Below, piece by piece: positions 53,536 to 64,000 of a stretch of 64,000 nt of DNA. Both the position numbers and the translations under genes were made by a program. The stretch is from Rhizophlyctis rosea (lineage: Eukaryota > Chytridiomycota > Chytridiomycetes > Rhizophlyctidales > Rhizophlyctidaceae), in contig JADGJC010000056.1 in assembly GCA_027596075.1 (NCBI GenBank), forward strand, positions 62,001-126,000, written 5' to 3'. The notes beneath the pieces were generated by a model that saw only the letters and a list, made by a program, of their open reading frames with translations, had not been told where the DNA came from and searched no databases. Each line of letters opens with the position of its first letter. The first letter of the stretch is position 1.

Positions 53536-55506
53536 TTAGACCATCCTGTCGAGGTCATCTTGGGTTCGAGGTGGTGGGCGTTGTTGGTCTTTCTGGGTTG
53601 ATGGAGGTCGAGGAGGTGGTGTGGAGGGTTTGGTGGTGGTTGTGGTGGTTGATGGGTGCTGAGTAGTATGCTTCGCTGTTGGAAGTGTCGGTGGAATTCC
53701 TGTATCGATGGATGAGGTGGGGAGGTCAGATCGAAAAAAGGAAAGAATCACCCTTTTTTTTTTTATTCCTACTTCGAGACCAATACCGCGGCAACTCACC
53801 ACAATTCCTCGAAAAAGTTGCATAATCCCCCGGTTGGCGCAGCTCCGTAAACGGCGATATCCACGTCCCCGGGGTATGTTCCGCTGCTCCCGGTATGATC
53901 GTCGAATGCGAGTGTGGTGCTGAACTTGATGTTGTTGTTGGTTTCCTTGTTGGTGGTGGTGTCGTTGGCGACGACTCGTTTCCGTTCCCGTTTTCCGTGC
54001 CTGTTTCTGTAGTGCCGGATGGTCTGCCTTCTTCTAGCACCGCTTGACTCCTCAGTTCCATGCTTTGGTTTCTGTGGTGGTGGATTGGTTGTTGTTGTTC
54101 CTCCTCCTTCAGAGGCATGACTTCCTTCTGCCCATCCTCCTCCTCCACCTCTTTCCCACCACCACCACCCACCCGCCTCTCCAACTCCTCCACCGCGACC
54201 CTCCTCCTACTCTCCGGCACGACCTCAACACGATGCACCTTCCCATCCCGCATGTACACGACGCGGTGCGCAAAGTTTTTGAGGTATACGTCGTGGGTGA
54301 CCATTATTAGCGTCATGTTTTCGCGGGTGTTTAGGGCGTGGAGGAGGGAGATTATTGTTGTTGTGTTTGCGGTGTCTAGGTCGCCTCTGTCATTTTCTTA
54401 GTTGGTTTGGAGTGGCTGGGCAACAGACCGGATGGGAATGGATGGTTTATGAGGGACTTACGTTGGTTCATCTAGAAGTAAGATTTCTGGGGAATTGGCT
54501 GTGGCGCGGGCGATGGTAACGCGTTGCTGTTCGCCGCCGGAGAGTTTGGTGGGGAGGTGGTGGAGACGGTGGGAGAGGCCTACACGTTCTAGGCTAGCTG
54601 TGCACGATGAGGTCCAATCAATGTAAGTCATGACGTTAATTTCGTATTTTCAAAAACATGTCTCGTATGCAAGCAACCCCTCACAAACAGAAGCATGTCT
54701 TACCTGTAGCAACCTTCCTCCTTTGCTTGGTGGGCAACACGCCTTTTAACATCATGGGCAGCTCGACGTTCTCCAATGCCGTCATGGAGGAGATCAAGTT
54801 GAAGGATTGGAATACGAAGCCTCTGAATCAAAGCAAACGGTAAATGAACATGTATCAGTCGCGTGCAACTATGTCGCCATTTGTTAATCCTGTCCATGTG
54901 AGGGAATCAACTTCCACAAGATTTGTCCTGAAGGGCAATGCCCTACTTCCAACTTCCTACACCAACACTTACAATGTGTTCAGTCGAATATCTGCTAGGA
55001 CCGAATCGGCGGTGTTGGGTCTGACCACTGAGTGCGCATAGTCGTTAGCTGAGCGCGAGCGGCGGATCTAGTCATGCCAGAACGTACCGGTGTCCCCAAC
55101 CGTCAGCTCCCCTTTAGTAGGCTTATCAATCGTCCCAATAATATTCAGCAAACTCGTCTTCCCACCCCCCGACGTGCCATATATCACTACCCATTCTCCG
55201 CGTTGAATCTGGAGGGATACTCCTCTGCGGTAGATGAAATTAAAAGATATTTCCATTTTAACCAGCCCATCATCTGTGGGGATATGATACCCTACGTCAT
55301 GAATTATACCTCAGTGCTGCTACACCCTCTACGCCCAAGAGATATGTTTTGTGGATGTTTTTGAGTGTTACGATGGGATCGCTCTTTCCTAGGTTGTTGG
55401 CTGACTCTGGTGGAGCACAATTATTTGATGAGGGTGTTGTGAAGTGGGGTGCTGATATCGGATGCGAAGGTAATGAAGGTGGTGGGTATGGTGCTACTTG
55501 AGTCAT
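53536..55506 (-). CDS. MacB/LolD-type ABC ATPase
   Basis: Soluble ABC ATP-binding subunit of the MacB/LolD class, a type common in bacteria. Exons: 55506-55310, 55224-55088, 55027-54973, 54822-54704, 54597-54462, 54386-53800, 53699-53536; 464 aa. Motifs in order: [20 protein letters not shown] (A-loop strand), Walker [11 protein letters not shown]-loop [13 protein letters not shown], signature LSGGEQQR, Walker [10 protein letters not shown] followed by GDLD, and H-loop [13 protein letters not shown] after the Q-loop is typical of the class. An extra 180-residue low-complexity C-terminus (His/Gln/Thr/Pro-rich) is unlike bacterial members. Six GT-AG introns show that it is a resident nuclear gene. 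No FtsX-like permease is fused or adjacent. In-frame Met at 55611 is an alternative start. Intron 2 has two in-phase acceptors. Confidence 0.85.
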
Positions 55507-55946
55507 TATTGGAGTAATGCGTGGGGACAATAGAGCTGGGAACGAAGAATTGATGGTGCTGAAAACGGAAGTAATACACGAACACGCTGATTTTTCAGCT
55601 GGGAATGGCAAAGGGGAGCGAGGTCATTTTTACTTGAGAGTTTTTTGCGGGATTGGCGACTTCGCTGTAAAGAAAGTGATCTCAGCATTGTCGTCGATTG
55701 GAGTGGGGGTGGCGAAGCTCAGGACGGGCCTGATGAACATGATCTATTGGATGACGCAGTTAGGTGAATCTTTGACCATGCAAAAAACCCCTTTGATCGT
55801 CGGATTACGTAAGGTAACCTATCGGGATTTCGATCACTGATCGGCCGGAGCTGCTTTCCCTGCTCCTTGACCAGACCCATTTTTGACAACTTCCCTCTCC
55901 CTTTGCCCGACTCGACTATCACAACTTCCTCTACCAAAGCATCGCC

Positions 55947-58208
55947 ATGAGCTACAATGCTATTGAACCGACAGTCATTGATGAAGATCTCATCCATAAA
56001 GCTGCGAGCGACCAAGTCTCGCCAGAAATTGCCGAGATTGCCCGGAAGGAGGGAATAGACCCGTGGGATGTGACTAGTTTGAGATTGGATTACAAAAGTA
56101 AGCCGCCGTCATTCATGCAAGCCAGAATACGCTTTGGGCCTGATTGCATATACAATGGCTAACTTTGATTTGTCAACACTCTCCGACATCGGCAGATATC
56201 CTGAAAATCGACAACCTCTGGGCCTTTGAAAACCTCACCAAACTTCAGCTGGACAACAATATCATCGAGCGAATAGAGAATATCAACTTTCTGAAGAATT
56301 TGCAATGGCTAGGTACGTACGATCTCTTCCATGGCCGGCTTTTCTGATTGTACTCATACCGCCATTCGTCCCACCAGACCTGTCCTTCAACAACATCACA
56401 ACAATCGAAGGCCTGGACGGTCTAACGAAACTAACTGACCTAACCCTCTACAACAACCGCATCTCTAAACTGGAAAACATGGAGGACTTGGTCAACCTGA
56501 CAGTATTCAGCATCGGGAACAACAATCTGTTGACACTGGAGAATGTAAGTTTGTAAGTTGGCAAAGATGGCGTAATGACGCATATGCTGCGTAGAGAGAG
56601 GCTTCCACAGACAGACTTTTTTAACGAATGTTTCCCTCTTTGATGCCACAGCTGGCATACCTCATCAAATTCGAGCATCTACGAGTCCTCAACGCGGCGG
56701 GGAATGCGCTATGCAAAAATCCCAATTACCGGCATTGGGTTCTAGCACATATGCGGAATCTGAAGTATTTGGATTATCGCTTGGTGGATTCCGAGTCGGT
56801 GAGTTGAGGAGTGCCCCTGAAATGATAATGGATTCACTGATCAGGTTTGAATGTAGGTCGCGGCGGCGAGAGAGAAGTATATTGATGATTTGATTGCGCA
56901 AGAAGAAGAGGAGAAGTTGGTAACTGCTAAGAAGGAGGAGAATAAGAAGAGGGAGGAGCAGAATGCGTTATATGAGGTATAATTGTTCTCAATGACCATT
57001 GGTCATGGGTTCTTCAACCACTATTATGCTCACCAAATCATTACCGCTCTTCCCCAATGTTCACATCCACAACAGACCGCAAACCTCGCCAACATCGACA
57101 CCCTCTTCGACACCATGTTCTCCGACGACCCAGATTTCCAGAAACTTCGTCTCGTCTCAGCAGACCATATCGCCGAGCTACGTGAAGAGTTTCGGGCGAA
57201 GTTTGAAGTAGTTGTTGGGGAGTTGAGACATTTTGTACTGAAGCGGACGCAGGAGAAGAGGGATGAGATGGGGATGTTTCATAAGTGTACGGGGGAGGCG
57301 AAGAGTTTGAGGGATGGGGAGTGTGTGGAGGAGTTGGAGGGGTTTATGCATTTGAAGAAGCAGGTTGGTTGCGGATAGTTTGGATGAAGTGTAATGGGGG
57401 AAATGCTTATCTATTCGTCTTTCCCACCCAACACCAGCTCCTCCGCCAAATCTCCCTCTCCCGCTCCTCAGACGAAACCGACGCCCTCCTCCACCAACTA
57501 AAATCCTCCCTCTCTCAACTCTCCGATTTCCTCCTCTCCTCCGAACTGACGCTCGTCGAACAATTCGAAGATGTCGTGAAGGAATTTGAGCGTAACTATA
57601 CGGAACTGTCAGGGGGCATCAATGAGTATGCTGCTAGCAGCTTTGCACGATTGAGAGAGTTGGAAAATGAGTGGCATGAGAGGTTGAGTGAGGTTGTGCT
57701 TGGGGCGTATGAGAGGGTGGCGAAGGGGGATGTGGAGGAGGTTGAGGAGGAGATTCGGGAGGTGCGTGTTGGAATGGTTTAACGGAAAACGACTCATCGA
57801 GGACTTTCTGGGGCCATCGATGTACTGAAGTGCATTTCCCTCCCATACCATTGCATCAACTCCCTGTAGTTGATGGGAGACAAAGACGCCCTGGTGAACG
57901 CCATCAACGGCTCCCACGATTTTCGGCTGGGCAAATTCGACCAGCAGGTGCGTTTTGCATGTTTTTCGTTCCATTTCACATTCACATTCATTGTGGCATT
58001 TTCGTACCAACGCAATGCATGCTCTCTTCATCTCGAAATGCTGCAGGAGGACGCGTTAATATCCGGTGTGTCCAGAGATCTCGAATCTGTAGTCCAAAAG
58101 ACGCATGACGCAGAGGTGCAGCGAAATCGGGATCGAGTGTGTGAGATTGTCGCGTTTCTGGACAAGGTTACGGCGGAGATTGAACAGGCTGAGGAAAACG
58201 CTTACTGA
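55947..58208 (+). CDS. DRC3: Dynein regulatory complex subunit 3 (DRC3/LRRC48)
   Basis: Component of the nexin-dynein regulatory complex of motile flagella. Exons: 55947-56097, 56196-56312, 56378-56544, 56652-56798, 56857-56976, 57076-57363, 57438-57761, 57870-57947, 58047-58208; 517 aa (human 523). N-terminus [19 protein letters not shown] matches human EPRVIDDEMLK. The LRR block runs [65 protein letters not shown] and [11 protein letters not shown]. Long coiled-coil segments follow ([37 protein letters not shown]), then the conserved [18 protein letters not shown] near the end. All nine exons join in phase. Together with LRRC23 it marks a zoospore-forming organism. Confidence 0.95.
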
Positions 58209-58428
58209 GGGACCTGAAGACCACCCGTCCCGTCGCTTCCCTTGTTCCATCGCCTTCTCCTCTTGTACTCATTCTTCAAACCGCCCCGACTCTCCACTGA
58301 TCATATAGTGTCCGGAGATCACCAGCAACGCCGAAATGCAACCATACGTATAACACATTTCGAAACTTGGAATAAGATTAGGGCGATTACACGGGATAAA
58401 TATATGGTACAATGATATGGTCGTTCTT

Positions 58429-58998
58429 CTAGAATGGCATTTCCGATTTTGCATCTTCCTTTGCTTGTCGTCTTTCCTATATGCCACAGTTCACAGCATT
58501 GTATGTAAGCGATGGTTGAAAGGTGTAAACTAAGAGTAATGAGGAGTTTTTGTTTACCCGTCTGTATTGAGCAATCCGCTCGTCCATTTGTGCCAAGTTC
58601 TCCAAAATCTTCTTTTCCCTATGGTTGTGGTCAAACAATTGAGAAATTCGGGATGAATTTGTTTTCCGAGGAAATCAATATCCATCGTACCTTTGATATT
58701 GGCTCACGATAGTCTGAGGACCCAAAGGCAACTTTTCACTCAACCTCTCCTTCTTTTTGACTTCTGGCAGTCCCATATGTTTTACGGGGTCCAGTCCGGC
58801 TATCAGGCAAGTCTCGCGCAAGACTTCTTGGAGCCGTTCATTTATTTGTGGTGGTCGGACTTTGCCGTTTGGAAGGGTTGTGGGGAGGTAGTAGGAGGCG
58901 GGAGGCGGGAAGGCGATTTGTTTTAGGACCCAGGGGTCGACCATCTTTTTGGGAAAGCGAATTCCAGAAATGAGTTTTGTTGAGGTTATGTTCGGCAT
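58429..58998 (-). CDS. Probable mitochondrial ribosomal protein (mL59-like)
   Basis: Exons 58998-58691, 58618-58558, 58476-58429; 138 aa. Basic and small, with a layout seen in fungal mL59/MRPL25 proteins: an N-terminal part with FPKKMVDPWVLKQIAFPPPA, a central helix RLQEVLRETCLIAGLDPVKH, a GLPEVKKKERL turn and a C-terminal basic helix EKKILENLAQMDERIAQYRR. The assignment rests on pattern similarity recalled from the family and is not firm. An in-frame upstream Met (59073) would add 25 residues, possibly a targeting peptide. It converges on DRC3: the two stop codons are 220 bp apart. Confidence 0.6.
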
Positions 58999-59406
58999 CG
59001 TTGAGGGCTTTCGAAGGGCAGTATCAGGTGAAAGTGGAAAGGATGAGTGGATGAGCGTGGGACAGGCGGGCAACGGTTAATGGCGTTCGTGATCACTATT
59101 TACAATGCAGTGTTGGAATTGATATCATGTTGACTCTTGAGTCTTGTGCTCATATTACAGTGGCTTGTGTAGTGGCTTCGTAACAACGCGCCACATGTTA
59201 GCAAGGAGCTTTCACCAATAATGGAAGCTCTCACCCTTCAAGTGATTCTGAAATCAAATTGAGAGTCGTTTGAGCGCTCTACACACACTGAGCGCAATAT
59301 GCCGTAACATCAAATCCCGACTGTTTAACGGTTTGGATGTCGAACTCCTACCTCGCGAGATTTTCACCACGGCTCGCTCCCCACTCATTTCGATTCCCTC
59401 ACCATC

Positions 59407-59604
59407 ATGAATGCGCTGAGCTCTGACGAACTCATACCTGACATGGTCATACCCATATTTGCATACCACGCTGTCTCCGTCCTCGATCTCCCGGTCTTCG
59501 AGCGTGTCTGCAGAATGAGGCCGGACGTTGCAACGTTGTGGTGGGGTTGGCGCCCACCCTGGCGACCAGGAGTCGTTATGAGCGGGCAAGCAGGGGCAGC
59601 TTGA
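59407..59604 (+). pseudogene. F-box-like fragment
   Basis: MNALSSDELIPDMVIPIFAY, then HAVSVLDLPVFERVCRMRPD and VATLWW, follow the spacing of an F-box (L-P-x-E-L-x-x-x-I-F...L...VCR). The frame ends after 65 codons and nothing downstream in phase extends it. It may be a remnant or a first exon whose partner I could not find. It would be the third F-box-type sequence in the window. Confidence 0.35.
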
Positions 59605-61879
59605 CGTCGGGGAGAAACCAAACAGAAGGAGTAGTGGTTAGCTACGTGACTTGGTGTGGAGTCGCCGAGGGCGCCGTGCGCGGGAAGCTGATAAGGCCTG
59701 GCACTGTTATGGTGTATAGCCCGACGGCCAAATCATTGCGGGTGACGCCCCAAAAGCTAAAACCCTCATTGATACAATGGTCTCGTCGACCACCAGTCGC
59801 ACTTTGAGCAACCTAGCTCCTGTCCATCACATCCAAACCTTCCACTTGGCCCGTAAAGTCAAACATGCTCCCCAGCCCAACATTACTTCGCGTCCATCCC
59901 GCTACTTCAACTCCTCATATTCAGTGACATCTGTGATCTGACCGTAGTCAGTCTCAAAGATCAGATGACCATTGCATGCCGGGATATGTCTGACATGTCT
60001 GAAGACACAAACTATTGTACATACACGTTTTGCGAGCAAATAGATTCAATCTATGCATGTTTGACTTCATACAGCAGGATTTGAATGTATACGACTTGTG
60101 TGCAAATCATCTCTACACGATTCGTCCTCCTGAACGCATACTCAATTCCTTCGCGGCTTTGGTAGTGGATGATTTTGTGACCAGTATTAGTTTCAATAAG
60201 AAGATAAACCCAGTTGTAGAGGAATTTACCGTGCTGGATCCAAAGACTAGGGCTTGTCGAAGGTTGTTGAATCATTTCAAAACCAAGGAGGTCGCCGGGC
60301 AAGGTGAGATGAATTCCGGCAAACCTGAGGGCGAGACTTCAACTCGTACGTCCAACGCTCGCTCAAGCAGATTTGAGGCTATGTCTTATATGTGGGATAT
60401 CGTTGGGAGCGCACGGGCCGCGGTGTGGGGAGGAGGCAGGGGCCATAGGGCCCGCGACACTGTCCCAGGCAAGGAGTTCGAGCGCTCCCAACCCTCTATG
60501 GGGAGAGACAATGAAAGCCGAGAGAGGGGGCTTTGGAGTCGGGAGGCAGGCAGGGGCAGAAGTGGAGCTATCGCTTCCACCAAATCGAGCTTGAACAGGA
60601 TGAAGAAGGGGGAAGTTGGTGGAGTAGGGGCATTTCCGGGGAATTCACGTTGTTCTTGCTGAGTACCCGGTGGATGACGATTGAAGGAGAACGGGAGCGG
60701 ATGGCACTTGGCGCATATATTGGCTCCAGCTACGGTGAAAAGTTCTTGGAGTCTGGGGTTCTTGGGATGTTTTTCATGCGTGCAGAAGTGTACTGTTGGG
60801 AAATTGTAAAAAATCTACAAAATTCATTCATCATGTCCTCAGTGAGCCTCTGCATTCTGACAGAGGTGACCAGAGTCCGACGATCGGCATATCATACATT
60901 TGACAGTATACAATAGATGGTATTGTCAGTCGCATTTCGTTTGCAGTGTGAAACGTGATGGGGTTGAGTTCCATCTGAAGTGCCATAAGATGATGTCATC
61001 ACATATGACTTCACAAGTGCCGTGCTTGGAACATTCCGAGAATCGTGGTAAACATCATTGTTCACAACACTTGGAAACCTCCACCATGCGGTTCAACCAA
61101 GCATTGCATCATTATGAGAGCGTCGCATTGCGGACACCAAGGAAATCTGTCAGCTAAATGGGTTCAGTACTACACTACTTCGTCTTTGGGAGAGGATTAC
61201 CACATGGTTTTTGCTCAATTGGGTGCCTTCCAAAACCAGCACCGTAAGGCAAATTTCGAAAAAGCGTTTTGTTTTCGAAGTTACATACATATTTTGATTT
61301 GTTTAGGCTCTGGAGGGATCTCATGCCCCTACTTAGACATCCCCCAAATGTTTTTTGCAACATATGTCTGCTAGGTATTTGCCAAGAAAGCGGCGATTTG
61401 TGTTGGCGGTGCGGAGCTGGGATTTTTGGAAGGCTGTCCTTTGGTCCAAGAAATTTCGATGAAGGCACCTTCAATGTGGATGCTTCCGTCATGTGCGCAG
61501 CAATGTCTGGTTTCACAAATGGCTCCGCAAGGACCGCAACCCGTGAACCAGCCCAAAAAGTTACAGAAGCACAATAGTTTTCTCTTCCGGTGAAACTTTC
61601 TGGGGTGGGGGTGGGGGTGGACGATTCAGTGGTGGCTCCGTTTAACGCCTCCACACGTATTACACCATAAATGGGAATGTTCTACGTTTTTGGGTGAGCG
61701 GCTTAAGCCTTCACGTCGTACCGGTTACACGAAAAGGTGTTCGACCCGCTCGAGGAGAATGTTGACGTGGCGCGGGCCGTCGGTCCGTACCCCACATTCT
61801 ACATTTCTGCGGATTTCCAATAACGGTGTGGATTTTCGATGGGAATAATCCGTCAGTCCGTTTCAATCGTTCTGTTCCA

Positions 61880-61886
61880 TATAAAA
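61880..61886 (+). promoter_or_regulatory. TATA box of the xylanase gene
   Basis: TATAAAA, 108-114 bp upstream of the ATG at 61994, followed by a C/T-rich leader typical of strongly expressed fungal genes. The gene itself has strong C-ending codon preference, which agrees with high expression. Confidence 0.7.
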
Positions 61887-61993
61887 GGGCCCTTGCCAAT
61901 TGCCCTCATTGGAACATCTCATTTCCCCATTATCTCTGCTGGTCACATCCATTCTCCGCTCAATACCCAGTTCCTTCCCGTACATCAAGCAAC

Positions 61994-63318
61994 ATGGTCA
62001 AGCTTACTCTCGCTGCTCTTGCCCTTGCGGCCCCCGCCGTCATGGCTCAACAATCCGCCTGGGGTCAGTGCGGTGGTCAGGGATGGTCTGGCGCAACCAC
62101 CTGTGGTAAGATATATTTTTCTGCTCGAACTCAGCTGAGTTGCACTGGAAGCTCACCTGGGAATGATTAGTGTCCGGCTACACCTGCACGTACTCCAACG
62201 CATGGTATTCCCAATGCATTCCCGGCTCTTCCTCTCCCACTAAGACCACCACCACCGTAAGTATCTCAAGCCTCCATTTGATGACGCAACAGACAGTTAT
62301 TGAGCTCATTGTATTTCAACAATCACAGACCACCCGCGTCCAAAGCACTCTCCCCACTCAGACCACCTCCTCCACTCGCCCACCTACCACCACCACCACT
62401 GCCCCTAGCTCCGGCGGCAGCGGTCTCGATGCCCGCATGAAGGCCAAGGGAAAGAAGTACTGGGGTAACATTCTCGACTCCAACACCATTAACAAGTCCG
62501 TCGTGACCAACATCCTCAAGTCCGACTTCGGAATCCTCACCCCCGAGAACTCCATGAAGTGGGAAGTCATCGAGCCCACCAAGGGTAACTTCGTCTGGAC
62601 CAACGCCGACGCCATCGTCAACTGGGCCACCGCCAACGGAAAGCAAATGCGCGGCCACACCTTTGTCTGGCACTCTCAGCTCCCCAGCTGGGTCTCCTCC
62701 ATCACCGACAAGACTACCCTCACCTCCGTCCTCCAAAACCACATCAACACCGTCATGGGCCGCTACAAGGGCAAGATCTACGCCTGGGACGTCATGAACG
62801 AAATTTTCAACGAGGACGGTTCCTTCCGCAGCTCTGTCTGGTACAAGGTCTTGGGAGAGGACATGGTCAAAATTGCCTTCACCGCTGCCCGTGCCGCTGA
62901 CCCCAACGCCAAACTCTGCATCAACGACTACAACCTCGACAGTGCCAACTACTCCAAGACCACCGCCATGGCCAACAAGGTCAAGCAATGGCTGGCGGCC
63001 GGTATCCCAATCGACTGTATCGGCAGTCAATCTCACCTCTCTGCTGGGGGTGGTGCTAACGTCCAAGGTGCCCTTACCACCCTTGCCGGCTCTGGTGTCG
63101 GTGAAGTTGTCATTACGGAGTTGGACATCGTTGGTGCTTCCGCCACTGACTACGCCAACGTCGCCAAGGCCTGTCTCGCTGTCTCCAAGTGCGCCGGTAT
63201 CACTAGCTGGGGTGTTTTGGACTCCGACTCCTGGAGGTCTAGCTCCACTCCCTTGATGTTCGACGGTAGCGGTAACAAGAAGGCTGCTTACACTGCTGCC
63301 TACAACGCTCTCGCTTAA
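61994..63318 (+). CDS. Secreted GH10 endo-1,4-beta-xylanase with CBM1
   Basis: Cleaves internal bonds of xylan outside the cell. Exons 61994-62105, 62171-62256, 62329-63318; 395 aa. Signal peptide [18 protein letters not shown], then a fungal cellulose-binding CBM1 ([18 protein letters not shown] to NAWYSQC, residues about 20-53), a Ser/Thr-rich linker rich in TTTT and PT, and a GH10 domain from about residue 99. Catalytic acid/base Glu is in WDVMNE (about 224) and the nucleophile Glu in VITELD (about 330); TPENSMKWE and [10 protein letters not shown] are the usual subsite motifs. No residue loss is seen. Codons are strongly C-ending, unlike most neighbours. A plant-biomass-degrading saprotroph is implied. 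Confidence 0.97.
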
Positions 63319-64000
63319 GGGGTTGGAACGGGTATGGCGGGGATTGTAATATAAAATTAGCTAGGGCGCTGGTTCGCCACACTTTACATTGTACTTACAA
63401 ATCTACGTGGTTTGAGACCCGTGGAGAATACAGAAGCAGAATTGTCGGAACATGGATTGCGGGTCCGGAGAATGCAATCTTAGCTCTGTTGATTGATCTA
63501 ATATGAAGTCTGTGTGATATGACAATTCTGCTGAGGGGACCAATATGTCCTGCTTTGAATCCTACCTGCACGTCATTCATTTCTGAAAGACACAGGATTT
63601 CTCTGGTATGTGCATAAAGACTTTGTAAACCCGGTGGGTGAAAGAGGCGAACTTGGGACTTCGCAATTTGCGAGTGCAGGGGCTGGTGGCCCATTCCGTG
63701 TAAACAAACAAAACCCGCAACATCAATCTCTGGTCTGGGGTTACCGCCAACATTTGCAGGACTGGTTGAAGAAGAGGCAATCCCACATGGAAACACCGAA
63801 CATTATGGTGTCTACTTATCGACAGACGCGCAAGGGTTTCAAGACAACATCTCTATTCACAGAAATCTACAGGACTTATAGAAGTACTAGTTGGGCATTT
63901 GAGTACATGTGTTCATCGATTTGACGAATCCATTACTAGTCAGGGAGACCGGCTCCCTACTTGTCTTTGGCAGGTCCGCGGACAAGTCTCATTACAAGCA
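63319..64000. other. 3' flank without a supported gene
   Basis: Downstream of the xylanase stop. Open frames on either strand (for example 63395-63796 minus) show no domain or coding-like composition. Confidence 0.5.

Larger units (their letters stand above)
58999..61993. other. 3-kb gene-poor interval
   Basis: Apart from an F-box-like frame (59407-59604), nothing is secure. A plus-strand frame at 60060-60660 has a plausible first 90 residues (NVYDLCANHLYTIRPPERIL) and then turns low complexity; no domain recognised. A G-rich GGGGTGGGGGTGGGGGTGG tract lies near 61600. The final 120 bases are the xylanase promoter. Confidence 0.4.

Noticed and set aside
62323..63066. 247-codon minus-strand frame
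   Set aside because: Lies opposite the GH10 domain; an artefact of strong C-ending codon use in the xylanase.
1..64000. CRISPR array, prophage, insertion sequence or operon
   Set aside because: No regularly spaced repeats, phage genes, bacterial transposases or ribosome-binding sites; spliceosomal introns throughout show eukaryotic DNA.

Overview
This window is nuclear DNA of an intron-rich fungus, most likely a zoosporic (chytrid-type) one. The fungal signs are a GH10 xylanase with an N-terminal CBM1, Gpi10, an alternative oxidase, an Rck2-type kinase and a CAS1-type O-acetyltransferase. The zoosporic signs are two genes known only from flagellated cells: LRRC23 (42.4-44.0 kb) and DRC3/LRRC48 (55.9-58.2 kb). 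Introns are mostly 53-110 nt with GT-AG ends. I joined exons by hand, using splice sites, codon phase and family conservation; every join listed keeps phase unless stated.

Layout. 0-5 kb: repeat-containing flank, ETF-beta, alternative oxidase, then a low-complexity stretch with a tRNA-like sequence. 5-11 kb: CAS1/CASD1-like O-acetyltransferase (-) and Gpi10/PIG-B (+), divergent; the first Gpi10 intron is an AT-AC U12-type intron. 11-17.6 kb: a large disordered protein (-), tRNA-Gly(TCC), and a vWA-Hint (Vint) protein. 17.6-19.8 kb: unresolved, with degenerate duplicated segments. 19.8-24.6 kb: casein kinase 1 with an altered catalytic loop, ARFRP1-type GTPase, COX15. 26-30 kb: a single-pass membrane protein, translin, a MITE-like element and an unknown gene. 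30-36 kb: TBL1/Sif2-like WD40 protein and Nol8-like RRM protein, divergent. 37-49 kb: F-box protein broken by a 10-N gap, Rck2-like kinase, LRRC23, dsRBM protein with a Met/Gly-rich tail, a second F-box gene with a frameshift. 50-53.2 kb: MYND-finger gene with two compensating frameshifts, then a secreted-type gene made of tandem six-cysteine exons that runs into an extreme G/C tract. 53.5-64 kb: intron-containing MacB/LolD-type ABC ATPase, DRC3, a probable mitochondrial ribosomal protein, a gene-poor 3 kb, and the GH10 xylanase.

There is no operon logic, but themes recur: mitochondrial respiration (ETF-beta, AOX, COX15, a mitoribosomal protein), the secretory route and cell surface (Gpi10, CAS1, ARFRP1, secreted xylanase, cysteine-rich repeats), cilium parts (LRRC23, DRC3) and signalling (CK1, Rck2-like kinase, TBL1).

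The items most worth a second look are the U12 intron in Gpi10, the symmetric phase-2 exon array of cysteine modules, the CK1 with Ser in place of the catalytic-loop Lys, the 103-bp TA-flanked inverted-repeat element sitting on a promoter, and the eukaryotic MacB/LolD-like ATPase. Three single-base frameshifts within 3.6 kb, plus the G/C tract, also raise the question of local assembly errors.
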